Source: Clostridium sp. (lineage in GTDB: Bacteria > Bacillota > Clostridia > Clostridiales > Clostridiaceae). Taken from it: a stretch of 64,000 bases of DNA. Numbering within the stretch: position 1 is the stretch's first letter; each line of letters starts with the position of its first letter. The notes below the pieces were generated by a model. The model was not told where the DNA came from, made no database searches, and saw only the letters and a list, made by a program, of their open reading frames with translations. Both the position numbers and the translations under genes were made by a program. The stretch covers positions 32,599 to 96,598 of the forward strand of contig NZ_JAJFUC010000047.1 of NCBI RefSeq assembly GCF_021372645.1, given 5' to 3'. This document shows, in pieces, positions 54,553 through 63,838 of this stretch.

Positions 54553-54699
54553 CTATCTATTCAATTCATTCATTACATACTCATTAATAGTATCTTCTTC
54601 ACCTTTAAATATCTCTGCTAAATATAATATAGTTTCTTGCTTATCTTCTGGAAGGTCTTTTATTGTTTCTATTAATGCTTTTATTTTTATATCACTCAT
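54553..54699 (-). CDS. 48-residue hypothetical protein
   Basis: ATG 54699 has GGTGG 5-9 nt upstream. The acidic helical peptide begins MSDIKIKALIETIKDLPEDK and ends with an NEYVMNELNR motif. Small accessory protein of unknown function; a hairpin (54521-54556) overlaps its stop codon. Confidence 0.5.
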   Translation of the reverse strand: MSDIKIKALIETIKDLPEDKQETILYLAEIFKGEEDTINEYVMNELNR

Positions 54700-54899
54700 A
54701 AAACCACCGCCTTAATATTATATTATAGTTATAATTATTAGAATTTAAAGCATTATTATTTTACAATGATTGTATATTTTTCCATGTTATTTTTGAATAA
54801 ACTATAATAATTTACTAATACTATTACTGCGCTGATCTCTATTTTAAATTAATTATTACAAAAAGCAGTAGTTGGATTGCTTCTAACTACTGCTCAACA

Positions 54900-55109
54900 C
54901 TAAATTAAACTCACTTCTTTATCTATACATCCTTCATTCTGTGCTTGAATTAATAACTTATTGTGTAACATTCTTGTTTTATTAATATCAAGCAAAAAAT
55001 CTTGTTTATTATCATATGTTACATCTTTATATTCCATAGATTGGTCATACAAAGCTACTAGACCATGTAATATTGTTAACATTTCAATTTCATCTAATTT
55101 TATTTCCAT
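54900..55109 (-). CDS. 69-residue hypothetical protein
   Basis: ATG 55109 follows GAGGTG. It is a helical acidic protein (MEIKLDEIEMLTILHGLVAL). No family recognised; accessory or phage-type. The gap 55115-55490 shows a small ACAGCCA/TGACTGT hairpin and nothing else. Confidence 0.5.
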   Translation of the reverse strand: MEIKLDEIEMLTILHGLVALYDQSMEYKDVTYDNKQDFLLDINKTRMLHNKLLIQAQNEGCIDKEVSLI

Positions 55110-55491
55110 ATAAAACACCTCATAAATTCTATTTCATTATGTATATGTGATTGTATTTGGAAATTTACATAATAACTTTTACTTTTTCGCAACTGATTTT
55201 TAGACAAAAAAATACAGCCAATTAATGACTGTATTTTTATATAATTTTAAGAGAGAGAATTATGAGTCTTGGGGTTTTTGATATCTTTTGTATGTCTATA
55301 TAATAACATATTTATTCAAAATATTCCATATTGTTTGATAATATTTCTTTATTATTTTTCGACAAATGAAAAGCAGTAGTGGATTGCTCCTGGCTACTGT
55401 CTATTAACTAATTTTAATTAATTTATAAATAAGGATTTAATTTTTATGAAAAAACGTAATTAGCTATTCTGCTAATTTTTCTAAAAGCCTC

Positions 55492-55614
55492 TTAATTTAT
55501 AGAATTTGTATTTAAAATATTCTTATCAACGGCTGAATTTAATTTTTCTTTTATTTCATCTTTATAAACCCTTACTATTTTGCCATCTTTGTTATTAATG
55601 ATATCTAATATCAT
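55492..55614 (-). CDS. 40-residue hypothetical protein
   Basis: ATG 55614 is preceded by GGGAG at 9 nt. The peptide is MILDIINNKDGKIVRVYKDE and a charged helical tail. Size, orientation and spacing match the other small genes in this accessory stretch. Confidence 0.35.
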   Translation of the reverse strand: MILDIINNKDGKIVRVYKDEIKEKLNSAVDKNILNTNSIN

Positions 55615-55943
55615 TTCTGAAATAACTCCCAATAAAAAATAATTAATATTTATTATATAATGTTATTAAGTAATATATCAGATTTTATTAAAATATTTTT
55701 ATATATACATAGAAGCTATTTAAGGTGCTTTAAAAGAATACTAAAAATATATTAAACTATAATACTATATTCTAATATATTTTAAATTGTACACACTGGT
55801 GGTAAATGGGTGGAATCTTATATAATTGCCACCCATTATTCTCTCAAATTCATTATTTTATTCATGTCTATTTTTAGTTAAAAAATTAATGGTACATTTT
55901 ATTTAATCCTAGCTTTTATTATTTAGTATATCAGAATAGTAAT

Positions 55944-56723
55944 TTAGCCTTGATCTTTCAAACTAAGTAATATTTTATGCATATCTTCTAAATCTTCTTT
56001 ACTAAGTGATTGAAAATCATTTAACTTTTCCTGAATTGTTTCTATAACTTCACTTTTATATGATTTATCTTTTTTCTTATAAGATAAAAAATAAGTAGCT
56101 ATAGTACCAGTTAACATTCCTACAAAGCCTATGCCAACTAACATTAACAATGCAGCTATTATTCTACCGATATTTGTTACTAGGCTTATATCTCCATATC
56201 CTACAGTGGTAGTTGTTACAAAGCTACACCACAGTGAATCAGCAAAAGTTTTATCTTCTGTAATAGAAATTCCAAATGCTCCAATAAAAACTGTTACTAT
56301 TGTTATTATTAATATATATTGAAAATTATTAGTCTTTAAAAACTTATCTGCTCTATTTTTTAATTTATATATTAAAACTGCAAATCGTACTAATTTAGAT
56401 AGCTTTGCTAATTTTAATACTCTAGCAAATTTAAATATTCTTAAGGATTGGAACATAGTATTAAATGGAATTATAGAAATAAGATCTATTTTATTATTCT
56501 TTATAAATCTAAGTTTGTTTTCACTTAAAAATAACCTTACCATATAATCTATTATAAAAATAATCCATATAATTTTATCTAAAATATCTAGTATATATGT
56601 AATGTTATTTGATAGATCTAATGTTAATTGAATTAAAATTATTGTACAAGCTATCAATGACAATATAGCAATAAATATTTCATAATATAATTTCTTATTT
56701 ATTTTAATTAAAAATTTCCCCAT
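55944..56723 (-). CDS. Voltage-gated-type potassium channel
   Basis: A 259-residue six-helix ion channel. The S4-like segment SLRIFKFARVLKLAKLSKLV holds regularly spaced Arg/Lys, and the pore has the K+ filter TTTTVGYGD. A short cytosolic coiled tail (IETIQEKLNDFQSLSKEDLE) follows. It fits the bacterial Kv-like family (Ion_trans_2). Monocistronic; not phage-related. Confidence 0.92.
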   Translation of the reverse strand: MGKFLIKINKKLYYEIFIAILSLIACTIILIQLTLDLSNNITYILDILDKIIWIIFIIDYMVRLFLSENKLRFIKNNKIDLISIIPFNTMFQSLRIFKFARVLKLAKLSKLVRFAVLIYKLKNRADKFLKTNNFQYILIITIVTVFIGAFGISITEDKTFADSLWCSFVTTTTVGYGDISLVTNIGRIIAALLMLVGIGFVGMLTGTIATYFLSYKKKDKSYKSEVIETIQEKLNDFQSLSKEDLEDMHKILLSLKDQG

Positions 56724-56941
56724 AACATCACCCTATTAATAATAGTATATTATTTGTATCTTTTGTCAATAAATCTATTTTTAAGAAAAAAATTAAAGGT
56801 ATAGGATTAACTCTCATCCCCTTCATATATGTATTGGCTAGTATTGTGCAATTTACCCAATATGCATTATATCATATTTATAATTCAAATTTAAACGAAA
56901 AATAAAAGGGCAGCACAGAAAATTTACTTCCCCATGCTGCC

Positions 56942-57589
56942 CTAAAAATCTGTCCTATCCATTTGAGCATTACATGTAAGGTAAGAGGCTTGAATTGATA
57001 CTAAAGCATCAAATTCATTTTGAGTTAATGAGATTCCTTTTCCATCTAATGCAGATTTTATTACCAGAGCATACTTATTATTAACCCAATCTTTTAACAT
57101 AGATGTTGCCTGTTCTTCTGTGACCTCTGAAATGCCTTGTATTTCTTCCCCTGTCATTCCATAACCTAATGTTAATACTCCAACTTCATCTAGGTATGGT
57201 GTAGCTGAAAAACCTTCCCAAGATTTAATAAAATCAATAAGCTTATCTGATACTAAACTTGTTTCCAGCATATGGCCATCTTTATCAAAAGTATATTTCT
57301 TACCATCAATATTTACAGTACAATTTATATAACATGAACCCATATAGCCATTACTGTCAGGCTCTAGATAATACCACACGCCCTTTAATTGAATCCATCC
57401 TGTTTTCATATCTCCGCTAGTTTCATCGAGATAATACCATCTTTTATCTTTATCTTGAAACCATCCAGTATTCATTACTCCGGTAACTTCATCCAAGTGG
57501 TACCATTTATTATTATCTTTTATCATTAGTTGCGCACCATTTCCATTGTGACATAATAATACGCCTTCTTTCTTATTTTTATACTACAT
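56942..57589 (-). pseudogene. Prophage endolysin with cell-wall-binding repeats, damaged
   Basis: Two to three Trp/Tyr-rich repeats (GWFQDKDKRWYYLDETSGDM type) are followed by a lysozyme-like domain: KSWEGFSATPYLDEVGVLTL then GYGMTGEEI. The ancestral start appears to be ATG 57589, but codon 2 is TAG; translation could begin at ATG 57526. The C-terminus diverges after FDALVSIQ and stops early, so the enzyme domain is incomplete. It lies just after the holin part of the fusion gene, the usual lysis-module place. Confidence 0.75.
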
Positions 57590-57625
57590 AATATGGAAGA
57601 GTAACCTTAATGGCTACTCTAAAAA

Positions 57626-58249
57626 TTAAGCTTGTACTGCTGCTTGTACTTTGCTTAATTGATCCTTAAGACTTGCATTTTCTACTTGTAGACTAGTATT
57701 AGAATCTTGTAATTGCTTAAGAGCATCAACTTGACTTAACACTACATCCTTACCTTGATTTATTTCTCCTGCAACTGCTTGGCGTAACTCTGCAACATCA
57801 TTTGAAGTAAGTTCTGGAAATTTAGCAAGTAGTAATTTATCAAATTCGTCTGCCTTACTAGAAATTTTTTCTTGAATAGTTTCTCTGATCCTAAAGTTTT
57901 CTTCAACTATATTCGAAACTTCCTTTGCTGCAGTAATATAGTTTTGATGTTTTAATAATGTTTCTTCTAATCCTGCTTTTATTAGTCTCTTGCCAAGTAC
58001 CTCAATTATTAATTTTAAAACTGATTTTATCATTTTACATTCCACTATAAGTACGCTTATTTTTTCATCATTTTGTGTGCATACTTTTTTACTTTTTGTG
58101 TGCGCACCTTTTTTATCTTTAGACCAACTATATCTAGTCTTCCATGACTTAACAGTATTAATGGATACTTCATATTTCTCTGCTATCTCTTTATACTTCA
58201 TTCCTTTTAGATAGTCTTCTTCTGCAAGTTCATATTTCTCTTTAACCAT
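57626..58249 (-). CDS. Fusion ORF: terminase small-subunit N-terminus joined to LLH holin C-terminus
   Basis: A 207-residue frame. Residues 1-60 ([20 protein letters not shown] then [21 protein letters not shown]) are the HTH start of a phage terminase small subunit. From about residue 80 the text is LLH-family holin ([20 protein letters not shown] then [11 protein letters not shown]), ending in a coiled coil. In intact phages these genes flank some 20-30 kb of head and tail genes, so an in-frame deletion removed the morphogenesis module. Confidence 0.75.
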   Translation of the reverse strand: MVKEKYELAEEDYLKGMKYKEIAEKYEVSINTVKSWKTRYSWSKDKKGAHTKSKKVCTQNDEKISVLIVECKMIKSVLKLIIEVLGKRLIKAGLEETLLKHQNYITAAKEVSNIVEENFRIRETIQEKISSKADEFDKLLLAKFPELTSNDVAELRQAVAGEINQGKDVVLSQVDALKQLQDSNTSLQVENASLKDQLSKVQAAVQA

Positions 58250-58359
58250 CTCTCATTGTCACCACCTCCGGTAGGTTAGATATTTACATTGCTATCTTTT
58301 ATTTATTTTTCTCATATTATTTATAAACATAATAAAAATAACCTTAGAAAAATCTAAGG

Positions 58360-58611
58360 TTACTCATTCACAAGTTTTATAAAATTTTCATTTTTCATTA
58401 ATGTTGAAATATACATACTTGAAATCGTAAAAAATATGTTTATAATTGGCAGGATACTTATAATTATTAAACTTATACATAGTTTCCAATTATATTTATT
58501 ACTCTTAAAGTTTATATTATTCTTATTTACAAATACTCTAATTAAAAGTAATATCAAAGATATGCAACTTAATCTTATTGATATTGAATATAGATAAAAT
58601 ATATCATTCAA
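58360..58611 (-). CDS. Small membrane protein
   Basis: An 83-residue protein with two transmembrane helices (IRLSCISLILLLIRVFV and LCISLIIISILPIINIFF). No family; probably a prophage cargo gene. Ribosome site AAGGAG overlaps the region at 58612-58617. Confidence 0.55.
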   Translation of the reverse strand: MNDIFYLYSISIRLSCISLILLLIRVFVNKNNINFKSNKYNWKLCISLIIISILPIINIFFTISSMYISTLMKNENFIKLVNE

Positions 58612-58687
58612 CTCCTTTGATTTTAAATTTTACACTTCCATTATACACCATATTTAATTATATTCCATCCAAATATTATACTTATTA

Positions 58688-58870
58688 TTATCTTTTCTTT
58701 TTACTATTCTTAAAACATTCCTCTATATCTCTATCATTAAATGGATAATAAAATAATTCCATCTTTTCACAATCTTCTTTGCAGCATTTACATTCAATTG
58801 GAGACTTAGCACACTCAACTATGCCTTTGTTAAACTTTATATTTAGTTTTAATTTATTTCTTTAGCTCAT
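58688..58870 (-). pseudogene. Small Cys-rich protein gene with nonsense codon 3
   Basis: A good AAAGGAG leads ATG 58870, but codon 3 is TAA. The same frame then continues open for 55 codons with VECAKSPIECKCCKEDCEKM, a probable zinc-binding cluster, and a basic end. It is phage-type and recently inactivated, or started downstream from a non-ATG codon. Confidence 0.5.
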
Positions 58871-58914
58871 GTGTAAATCTCCTTTCTGTTTTATTTCATT
58901 AAAACAGAACTCTA

Positions 58915-59094
58915 CTATGAGTTCTTCAGTTTATCTGCTATAAATTTATTATATTGATTCAGTGCTGCATTTAATATTTGACTTGCAGCTACAACCTCAG
59001 GATCTATTAAGTTCCCATTATTTTCATCAATTAATTCTTCCATTTGTGTTCTTAGCTTTTCGATATCTTTTAGTAAGTCTTCTATTTCTGACAT
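58915..59094 (-). CDS. Spo0E-family aspartyl-phosphate phosphatase
   Basis: A 59-residue two-helix protein from ATG 59094 (GAGGTG site). Helix 1 has IEDLLKDIEKLRTQMEELID; helix 2 has DPEVVAASQILNAALNQYNK. This matches the Spo0E-like family, which dephosphorylates the sporulation regulator Spo0A. It sits inside the prophage remnant, right after a hairpin leader, so it could be a phage-borne brake on sporulation. Confidence 0.72.
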   Translation of the reverse strand: MSEIEDLLKDIEKLRTQMEELIDENNGNLIDPEVVAASQILNAALNQYNKFIADKLKNS

Positions 59095-59144
59095 AACATT
59101 CACCTCTAGATTATTATGTCCCAAAATATTTATTAATAAGCATA

Positions 59145-59216
59145 TTAAAAATACCCCGTATCGTCTACACATCTCCCAAGTATAAACTTAGGGCTTCAAC
59201 TTTACAGGGTATTTTA
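59145..59216 (-). promoter_or_regulatory. Structured leader/attenuator before the Spo0E-family gene
   Basis: On the minus strand AAAATACCCTGTA pairs with TACGGGGTATTTT (13 bp, one G-T). Inside, CCCTAAGT pairs with ACTTGGG (59175-59193). Purine-rich single-stranded segments AAGTTGAAG and AGATGTGTAGACGA face each other between the two stems, and a T5 run ends the outer stem. It lies 51 nt before the ATG. It may be a terminator or a ligand- or protein-controlled attenuator. Confidence 0.6.
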
Positions 59217-59566
59217 TATATAGGTATAATATGTTTTTAGGAGTGGTAATTAACCTCATATTAGGAATAGAGTTAATTGGTTTTTATACACTCACTATAA
59301 TATTCGTTATTAAGTCTAATTTTCTGACATGAAAATATAAATTTAATAAAATTATTATACAGCCAAAAAAACACCTATATTTCTATAAGTGCATTTTGGT
59401 ATAAAAGAGGTATTGAGAATTTATGAGAGTTTACATTTTAATAACCTTGTCCAATTTACATAATGGGTAATATGTTTTCCTTGGATTCTTTACACTTTAT
59501 ATTATTTCATATTTAAAGTGCAACTTTCTATACATTTTTAGTGCAATTTTAGTGCAATATCTCCTT
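59217..59566. other. Gene-free gap in prophage region
   Basis: No convincing gene in either strand. A few repeated short motifs (TTTTAGTGCAAT twice at 59538-59558) are seen, and otherwise AT-rich sequence. Confidence 0.5.
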
Positions 59567-59741
59567 CTATAATCTTATTGCATGCCCACATGTTCTGCAT
59601 GTACAATATCCACCAATTTCTACATTACATTTTTCATCAGATTCTCTATTATCTTTATTGTTACATTATATTACATTCTTTTAATTTATTACAGAAACAT
59701 TCATTTTCCTTATCTTTATCTCTAATAATACAGCTCATCAT
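59567..59741 (-). pseudogene. Small Cys-rich zinc-ribbon gene, frameshifted
   Basis: ATG 59741 opens MMSCIIRDKDKENECFCNKL, stopping after about 27 codons. A second frame continues NNKDNRESDEKCNVEIGGYC then TCRTCGHAIRL. The halves make one small zinc-binding protein split by a one-base shift; typical prophage cargo. Confidence 0.5.
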
Positions 59742-59953
59742 AAGAACTTCCGTTCGGTTTTTTCTTTTATTGTATATTAAAAAGCACCACAATTGCAATT
59801 TATTGTGATGCTTATATAATTAGTATTGCGAATTAAATTTTTTAATTATCTCATAGAATTTTTTCTGCTAACAAACCACTATTCTTCTAATTAACATGCA
59901 TGAATATTATTATGGATATTACGTAAAATACAGAAAGAAAGGTGGTTAATCTA

Positions 59954-60271
59954 ATGAAAAAGTTTATTACTATATTTTCTATTTTTTTATTTCTATCATT
60001 TAGTATGAATATAACAACGACAGTAGCACAGCCAAAAAAAGTTTCAGAAGGATTTTACTACGCAAAGGATATAAATATAATGGAAAATGTTAAGTATACT
60101 ATTCAAAATGTTTCTCCTAGTTATGAATCTTTTATTATTATCTTTGACGATAAAGAAAGGATACAACAAGCTGCTCGTTTAGAACCTAATTCACAAAAGC
60201 ATATTCTACTACCTATTAAATCTAACTACAAGATTACAATCATTGGTAAAGGTGAGTTAACCTTTTCTTAG
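59954..60271 (+). CDS. Secreted hypothetical protein
   Basis: A 105-residue exported protein from ATG 59954 (AAAGGTGG site). The signal peptide (MKKFITIFSIFLFLSFSMNI) is followed by a small beta-rich domain. It is the only plus-strand gene in the prophage stretch and may be a lysogenic-conversion or independent cargo gene. Function unknown. Confidence 0.65.
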   Translation: MKKFITIFSIFLFLSFSMNITTTVAQPKKVSEGFYYAKDINIMENVKYTIQNVSPSYESFIIIFDDKERIQQAARLEPNSQKHILLPIKSNYKITIIGKGELTFS

Positions 60272-60275
60272 AATT

Positions 60276-60309
60276 TGAAAGTCTTTATATAGCGTAAGGA
60301 CTTTCAATA
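60276..60309 (+). terminator. Terminator of the secreted-protein gene
   Basis: TTGAAAGTC and GACTTTCAA arms with inner TTA/TAA pairing and a short loop. Confidence 0.75.
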
Positions 60310-60433
60310 CTCCGAGCAACCCTTTAGGATTCTAATACCTCGCAATTGTCTTTAATCTATTTCCATAAACGTATATAGATTTAGGTGCAATATTAATAAT
60401 TTTTAATTCGTAAAATCTACACATCACGCAGTT

Positions 60434-60760
60434 TTATTTTCTATTTCTATTAACTTCAACTTGCATTTCATCAGAAAAAACACACCATTTCAACCCATCT
60501 TTAAAGTAAACTTCATCATTTGTATCATCTGGAACTGAACTATCAACAATTTTTTCAAATAAATTGCCCTTGTAGATAGGTTTAAATCTCCATATTCCAT
60601 TTTTGTCATAATCTACTCTTAATAAAGTTCCATCGCTAAATGCTATTGTCTCATCTGAGCAATCATACGCATTAAATTCTTTTTCTAACTCCCCACTTAT
60701 TTCAATTAAATCATCACTTGCACCAGTAACTACGGTTCCACTTAATACTTCTATATTCAT
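60434..60760 (-). CDS. Hypothetical phage protein
   Basis: A 108-residue acidic protein (GTVVTGASDDLIEISGELEK; GTLLRVDYDKNGIWRFKPIY). It resembles clostridial phage early-region proteins of unknown role. Followed by further early-region genes upstream on the same strand. Confidence 0.6.
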   Translation of the reverse strand: MNIEVLSGTVVTGASDDLIEISGELEKEFNAYDCSDETIAFSDGTLLRVDYDKNGIWRFKPIYKGNLFEKIVDSSVPDDTNDEVYFKDGLKWCVFSDEMQVEVNRNRK

Positions 60761-60799
60761 TTTTATTTCTTCACTTTAATCTACATATTTCGTATAAAA

Positions 60800-61141
60800 T
60801 TAAATTTTTAAAAATCCTATTTCTTTTCCTTTTGTTTGTATCTTTTTCATACCTTCATCTGTATAGCCCCAATGGGGGCAATATAATCCACTGTAACCAT
60901 TTCTACCATTTGAATGTTTGCCTGTTATTATCCATTCTTTAAAATCATGAACTAATCCCCATAATGCACCTCCATGACTAAAACCTCTATCTTTCCAAAC
61001 ACTTCTAAGATGTATTTTTTCTTGTGTATAATCATCTATATAAAATACCGTTGTTTTTCCTTCTATAAATTTAGCAACCTTATCTTTTGATTTACTGTAA
61101 AAAAATCTTCTGTCTATACTTTCTCTTTCTCTCTCGGACAA
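60800..61141 (-). CDS. Hypothetical phage protein, start uncertain
   Basis: A 113-codon frame with the Trp/Gly-rich body HLRSVWKDRGFSHGGALWGL and LYCPHWGYTDEGMKKI. The N-terminal SERERES part overlaps the end of the replisome-organizer frame. It may be a separate gene or the displaced 3' part of a fused one. Confidence 0.5.
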   Translation of the reverse strand: MSERERESIDRRFFYSKSKDKVAKFIEGKTTVFYIDDYTQEKIHLRSVWKDRGFSHGGALWGLVHDFKEWIITGKHSNGRNGYSGLYCPHWGYTDEGMKKIQTKGKEIGFLKI

Positions 61142-61554
61142 TTTTGGGACTCTGGAAGGACATTGTCCTCGCTTTTAGGTACATGCCTTTGCTTCCTTTT
61201 CTTCTCTGCCCATTTTGTCTCAGCTCCAACCATATTTTCAAGTTGAGAAAGATATAATCCACCACTTTCTAATACTTGTACTAACCCTATTCCTTTGAAA
61301 AGTTCCATTGCTACCCTAACAGTATCTTTTTCTGTATTAGTTATCTCTGAAAGTTTTTTAATATCATATGGAATTAACATATTTCCTACATTTCTAATTA
61401 ATATTCCATCAGTTCTTAATGACTTCAAACACAATTTCAGATAAAATAAGCAATATTCTTTTCTATTTTCTTGATCCTCAATCCATTGAATGGTATCATC
61501 ATTAAAAAAATCTTCTTTAAGTTTTAACCAATAGTATTTTTTTGGTTCTGCCAT
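61114..61554 (-). CDS. Phage replisome organizer N-terminal domain, probably truncated
   Basis: A 146-residue product from ATG 61554 (GGAAGTG site). YYWLKLKEDFFNDDTIQWIE then LFYLKLCLKSLRTDGILIR is the conserved winged-helix start of clostridial phage replication initiators (DnaD-like partners). Family members are about 250 residues; here the frame ends after NCPREKEKV, so the C-terminal domain is lost. Confidence 0.75.
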   Translation of the reverse strand: MAEPKKYYWLKLKEDFFNDDTIQWIEDQENRKEYCLFYLKLCLKSLRTDGILIRNVGNMLIPYDIKKLSEITNTEKDTVRVAMELFKGIGLVQVLESGGLYLSQLENMVGAETKWAEKKRKQRHVPKSEDNVLPESQNCPREKEKV

Positions 61555-61662
61555 AATTTTCACTTCCTTAGTTGAATAATTTCTTAAAATTTTGCATATA
61601 ATAAAATAGGTTCATAATTAAATCCACTTATTTTTTCATTGTCAGCCCCTGATAAAAGGGGC

Positions 61663-62358
61663 TTATTTTATTTCTAATCCTGGTACTGCTACATAAGTTT
61701 TTATACCAGTTAATTCTTCAATCTCTTTCTGAAATCGGCTAGGATTACCATTATCGTGCGATATATGAATCAATGTTATATCTTTTGTTTTTCTTAAATT
61801 CCAAAACTTCAAAGTATCTTTTAAAGTTTCCAATGACATATGACTTTTAATAGTTCTAGCTCTCCACGGTGGTAATGTTGGTAACACATCTTCTGAATAA
61901 TTACATTCGATTAATATATGATCTATATCCATGAATGTGTTTTTTAAATAATAAGTATCTGTAGCAAACAATACTTTTCCTAATTCTTTGTGATATATTA
62001 AAAATCCTAATGGTTCATTCACATCATGTTGAGTATTAAATGGAACTATTGTAAATTTACCTATACTTTGTGATTCTCCATGTCTTAAAATATTAACTCT
62101 GTAATCATCTATCCCTATTTCTTCCTTTGTGCCTTGAGATAAATAAATATCTATTCCTTTTCCCCTCATAGGCACAATTGATTTACAATGATCCTTATGT
62201 GAGTGAGTTATCAAACATCCTACAACTTTATCAATTTTATAATTTAATGCTTGAATTATTTTCTTTTCATGTATTCCACATTCCAGTATCAATATTTCTT
62301 TTTCAGTTTCTAGGAAGTAGCTGTTTCCTGTACTTCCTGTAGCTATAACTCTAATCAT
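61663..62358 (-). CDS. MBL-fold metallo-hydrolase (phage-type)
   Basis: A 231-residue metallo-beta-lactamase-fold hydrolase. Motif LITHSHKDHCKSI carries the HxHxDH metal ligands; further ligands occur in LFATDTYYL and LIHISHDNG. Phages of clostridia often carry such a gene beside a recombination ATPase. Its TTG/ATG start overlaps the stop of the preceding remnant (TAATG). Confidence 0.85.
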   Translation of the reverse strand: MIRVIATGSTGNSYFLETEKEILILECGIHEKKIIQALNYKIDKVVGCLITHSHKDHCKSIVPMRGKGIDIYLSQGTKEEIGIDDYRVNILRHGESQSIGKFTIVPFNTQHDVNEPLGFLIYHKELGKVLFATDTYYLKNTFMDIDHILIECNYSEDVLPTLPPWRARTIKSHMSLETLKDTLKFWNLRKTKDITLIHISHDNGNPSRFQKEIEELTGIKTYVAVPGLEIK

Positions 62359-63640
62359 TAAAATGGTTCATCTCCCATTTCCATTTGTTTAGCTGCTCCA
62401 TTATTAACTGACTATCTGTATTACCTATTTGATTTACTGATTCTGCATTGTCTATAAACACTGGAGCACTAACCCCATAGTGTTCACATAAAGTATTTAA
62501 GATTCTTAATTACTTGCAGTATTTGCATCACCAAATGGAACTCCATTTACAAGAGCTTCACATGTTTCTCTCAATCCACCATTTCCTTGATTTTCAAATA
62601 GCTTAAATGTTACTGCACCTTTGAATTTCTTATTGATACTATCTTCTAATAGTTCAACCTTTGTTCTTATAAACTCTTCACTAAGATATTGTTGACCTTC
62701 TAATTCAGCAATTTTAATTTGTAATTGCTTTTCCTCTTCATTAAGTTCTTCCATTCTCCTTTTTAAATCTTCATTAACATCCTTCTTACCTAAAGTGATG
62801 TTTATCTCTTCTAATTCATCTTGTAAGGCTTTCTTCTTGGTTTTAAGTTCTGTATTATCATTAGATATAAATTGGTCTATCTGAGCCTGTATTCCATCAA
62901 TTTGAGTTTGTAACCCCTCTTCACCTTCAACCTTAATTACTTCTGCATGTAGAAATATTAAATTTTTCTTCTACATTAGTTTTAATTTCTTCAACCTTAT
63001 CTGAATCATATTCTCTACAGCAATGAGGACAACTAGATTGTGTTTCATCAAATTCAAAGACTTTATCATTCTCAACATGAAATTCATTAAGTAAAGCTAC
63101 TTTTTGAGCTGATTTCTTTTGTATGTCATTCTTAATGATTTCAATATCATCACTAACTCTATCTCGTTTATTTCCTAAACTTTGAATATTGAAAGCTACT
63201 TCTTGAACTTTACTTCTAACTTCATTAATCTTCTCTTGTACTTCAAATAATGGTTTAACTGATTCTGAATGTGCTTTATTCCTTTTCTCACTAAGTTCAT
63301 TTTTAAGTTTGAATAATTCATCTTGCAATTTAAGTTTTTCTTCACTAGCTTTACTGCTATCTGCAATTTGTTCATCCAAAGAGTTTATAGATCCTTGTAT
63401 AATTCTTTTTCTAATTTTAAGTGCTGCAACATCAATTATTTTTATATTGTTATTACATTCATCTATCCTCGCTGGAATAGATTTAACTTCTTCCATGTGA
63501 ATCCTTTCCGAATAAGGTCCACATAAAAGCATCAAATATGGTTGATTTTCCTGTTCCATTTTCACCTTGGATAGTTGTTAAAGTTTCAAAATTTATTGTT
63601 AATTCTTTAATTCTTTTGAAGTTTTAAGTATTAATTTAAT
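62359..63640 (-). pseudogene. SMC/RecN-like phage ATPase, multiply frameshifted
   Basis: At least four frame changes break one gene. Pieces: FETLTTIQGENGTGKSTIFD (Walker A, about 63510-63610); a coiled coil with a Cys-Pro-His-Cys hook (62933-63480); HAEVIKVEGEEGLQTQIDGI through NGVPFGDANTASN (62506-62950); then APVFIDNAESVNQIGNTDSQ (Walker B). The end then runs into AAKQMEMGDEPF, the acidic tail of a different gene (SSB-like). So both point shifts and a deletion occurred. Confidence 0.7.
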
Positions 63641-63667
63641 AAATTTAATTTTCAATTCTTTTACCCC

Positions 63668-63838
63668 CTATTTGCTTGAATAATTTTTATCGTATTCATA
63701 AGATGAACATTTCATTTCGTCTACTTCTTCTTTATTTTCCTCTGAATACCAGCTGAAATCTTTCATTTCAATTGTATCTGCTTTGCACATATCACTTTTA
63801 TTATGTGTACAAGTCTTTGCATTACATCTAACTAACAA
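63668..63838 (-). CDS. DUF1540-like small Cys protein
   Basis: A 56-residue protein from TTG 63838 (GGGAGG site). RCNAKTCTHNKSDMCKADTI has the spaced Cys pattern of DUF1540 zinc- or metal-binding modules, followed by an acidic tail. It overlaps the end of the upstream gene by 11 bp. Confidence 0.6.
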   Translation of the reverse strand: MLVRCNAKTCTHNKSDMCKADTIEMKDFSWYSEENKEEVDEMKCSSYEYDKNYSSK

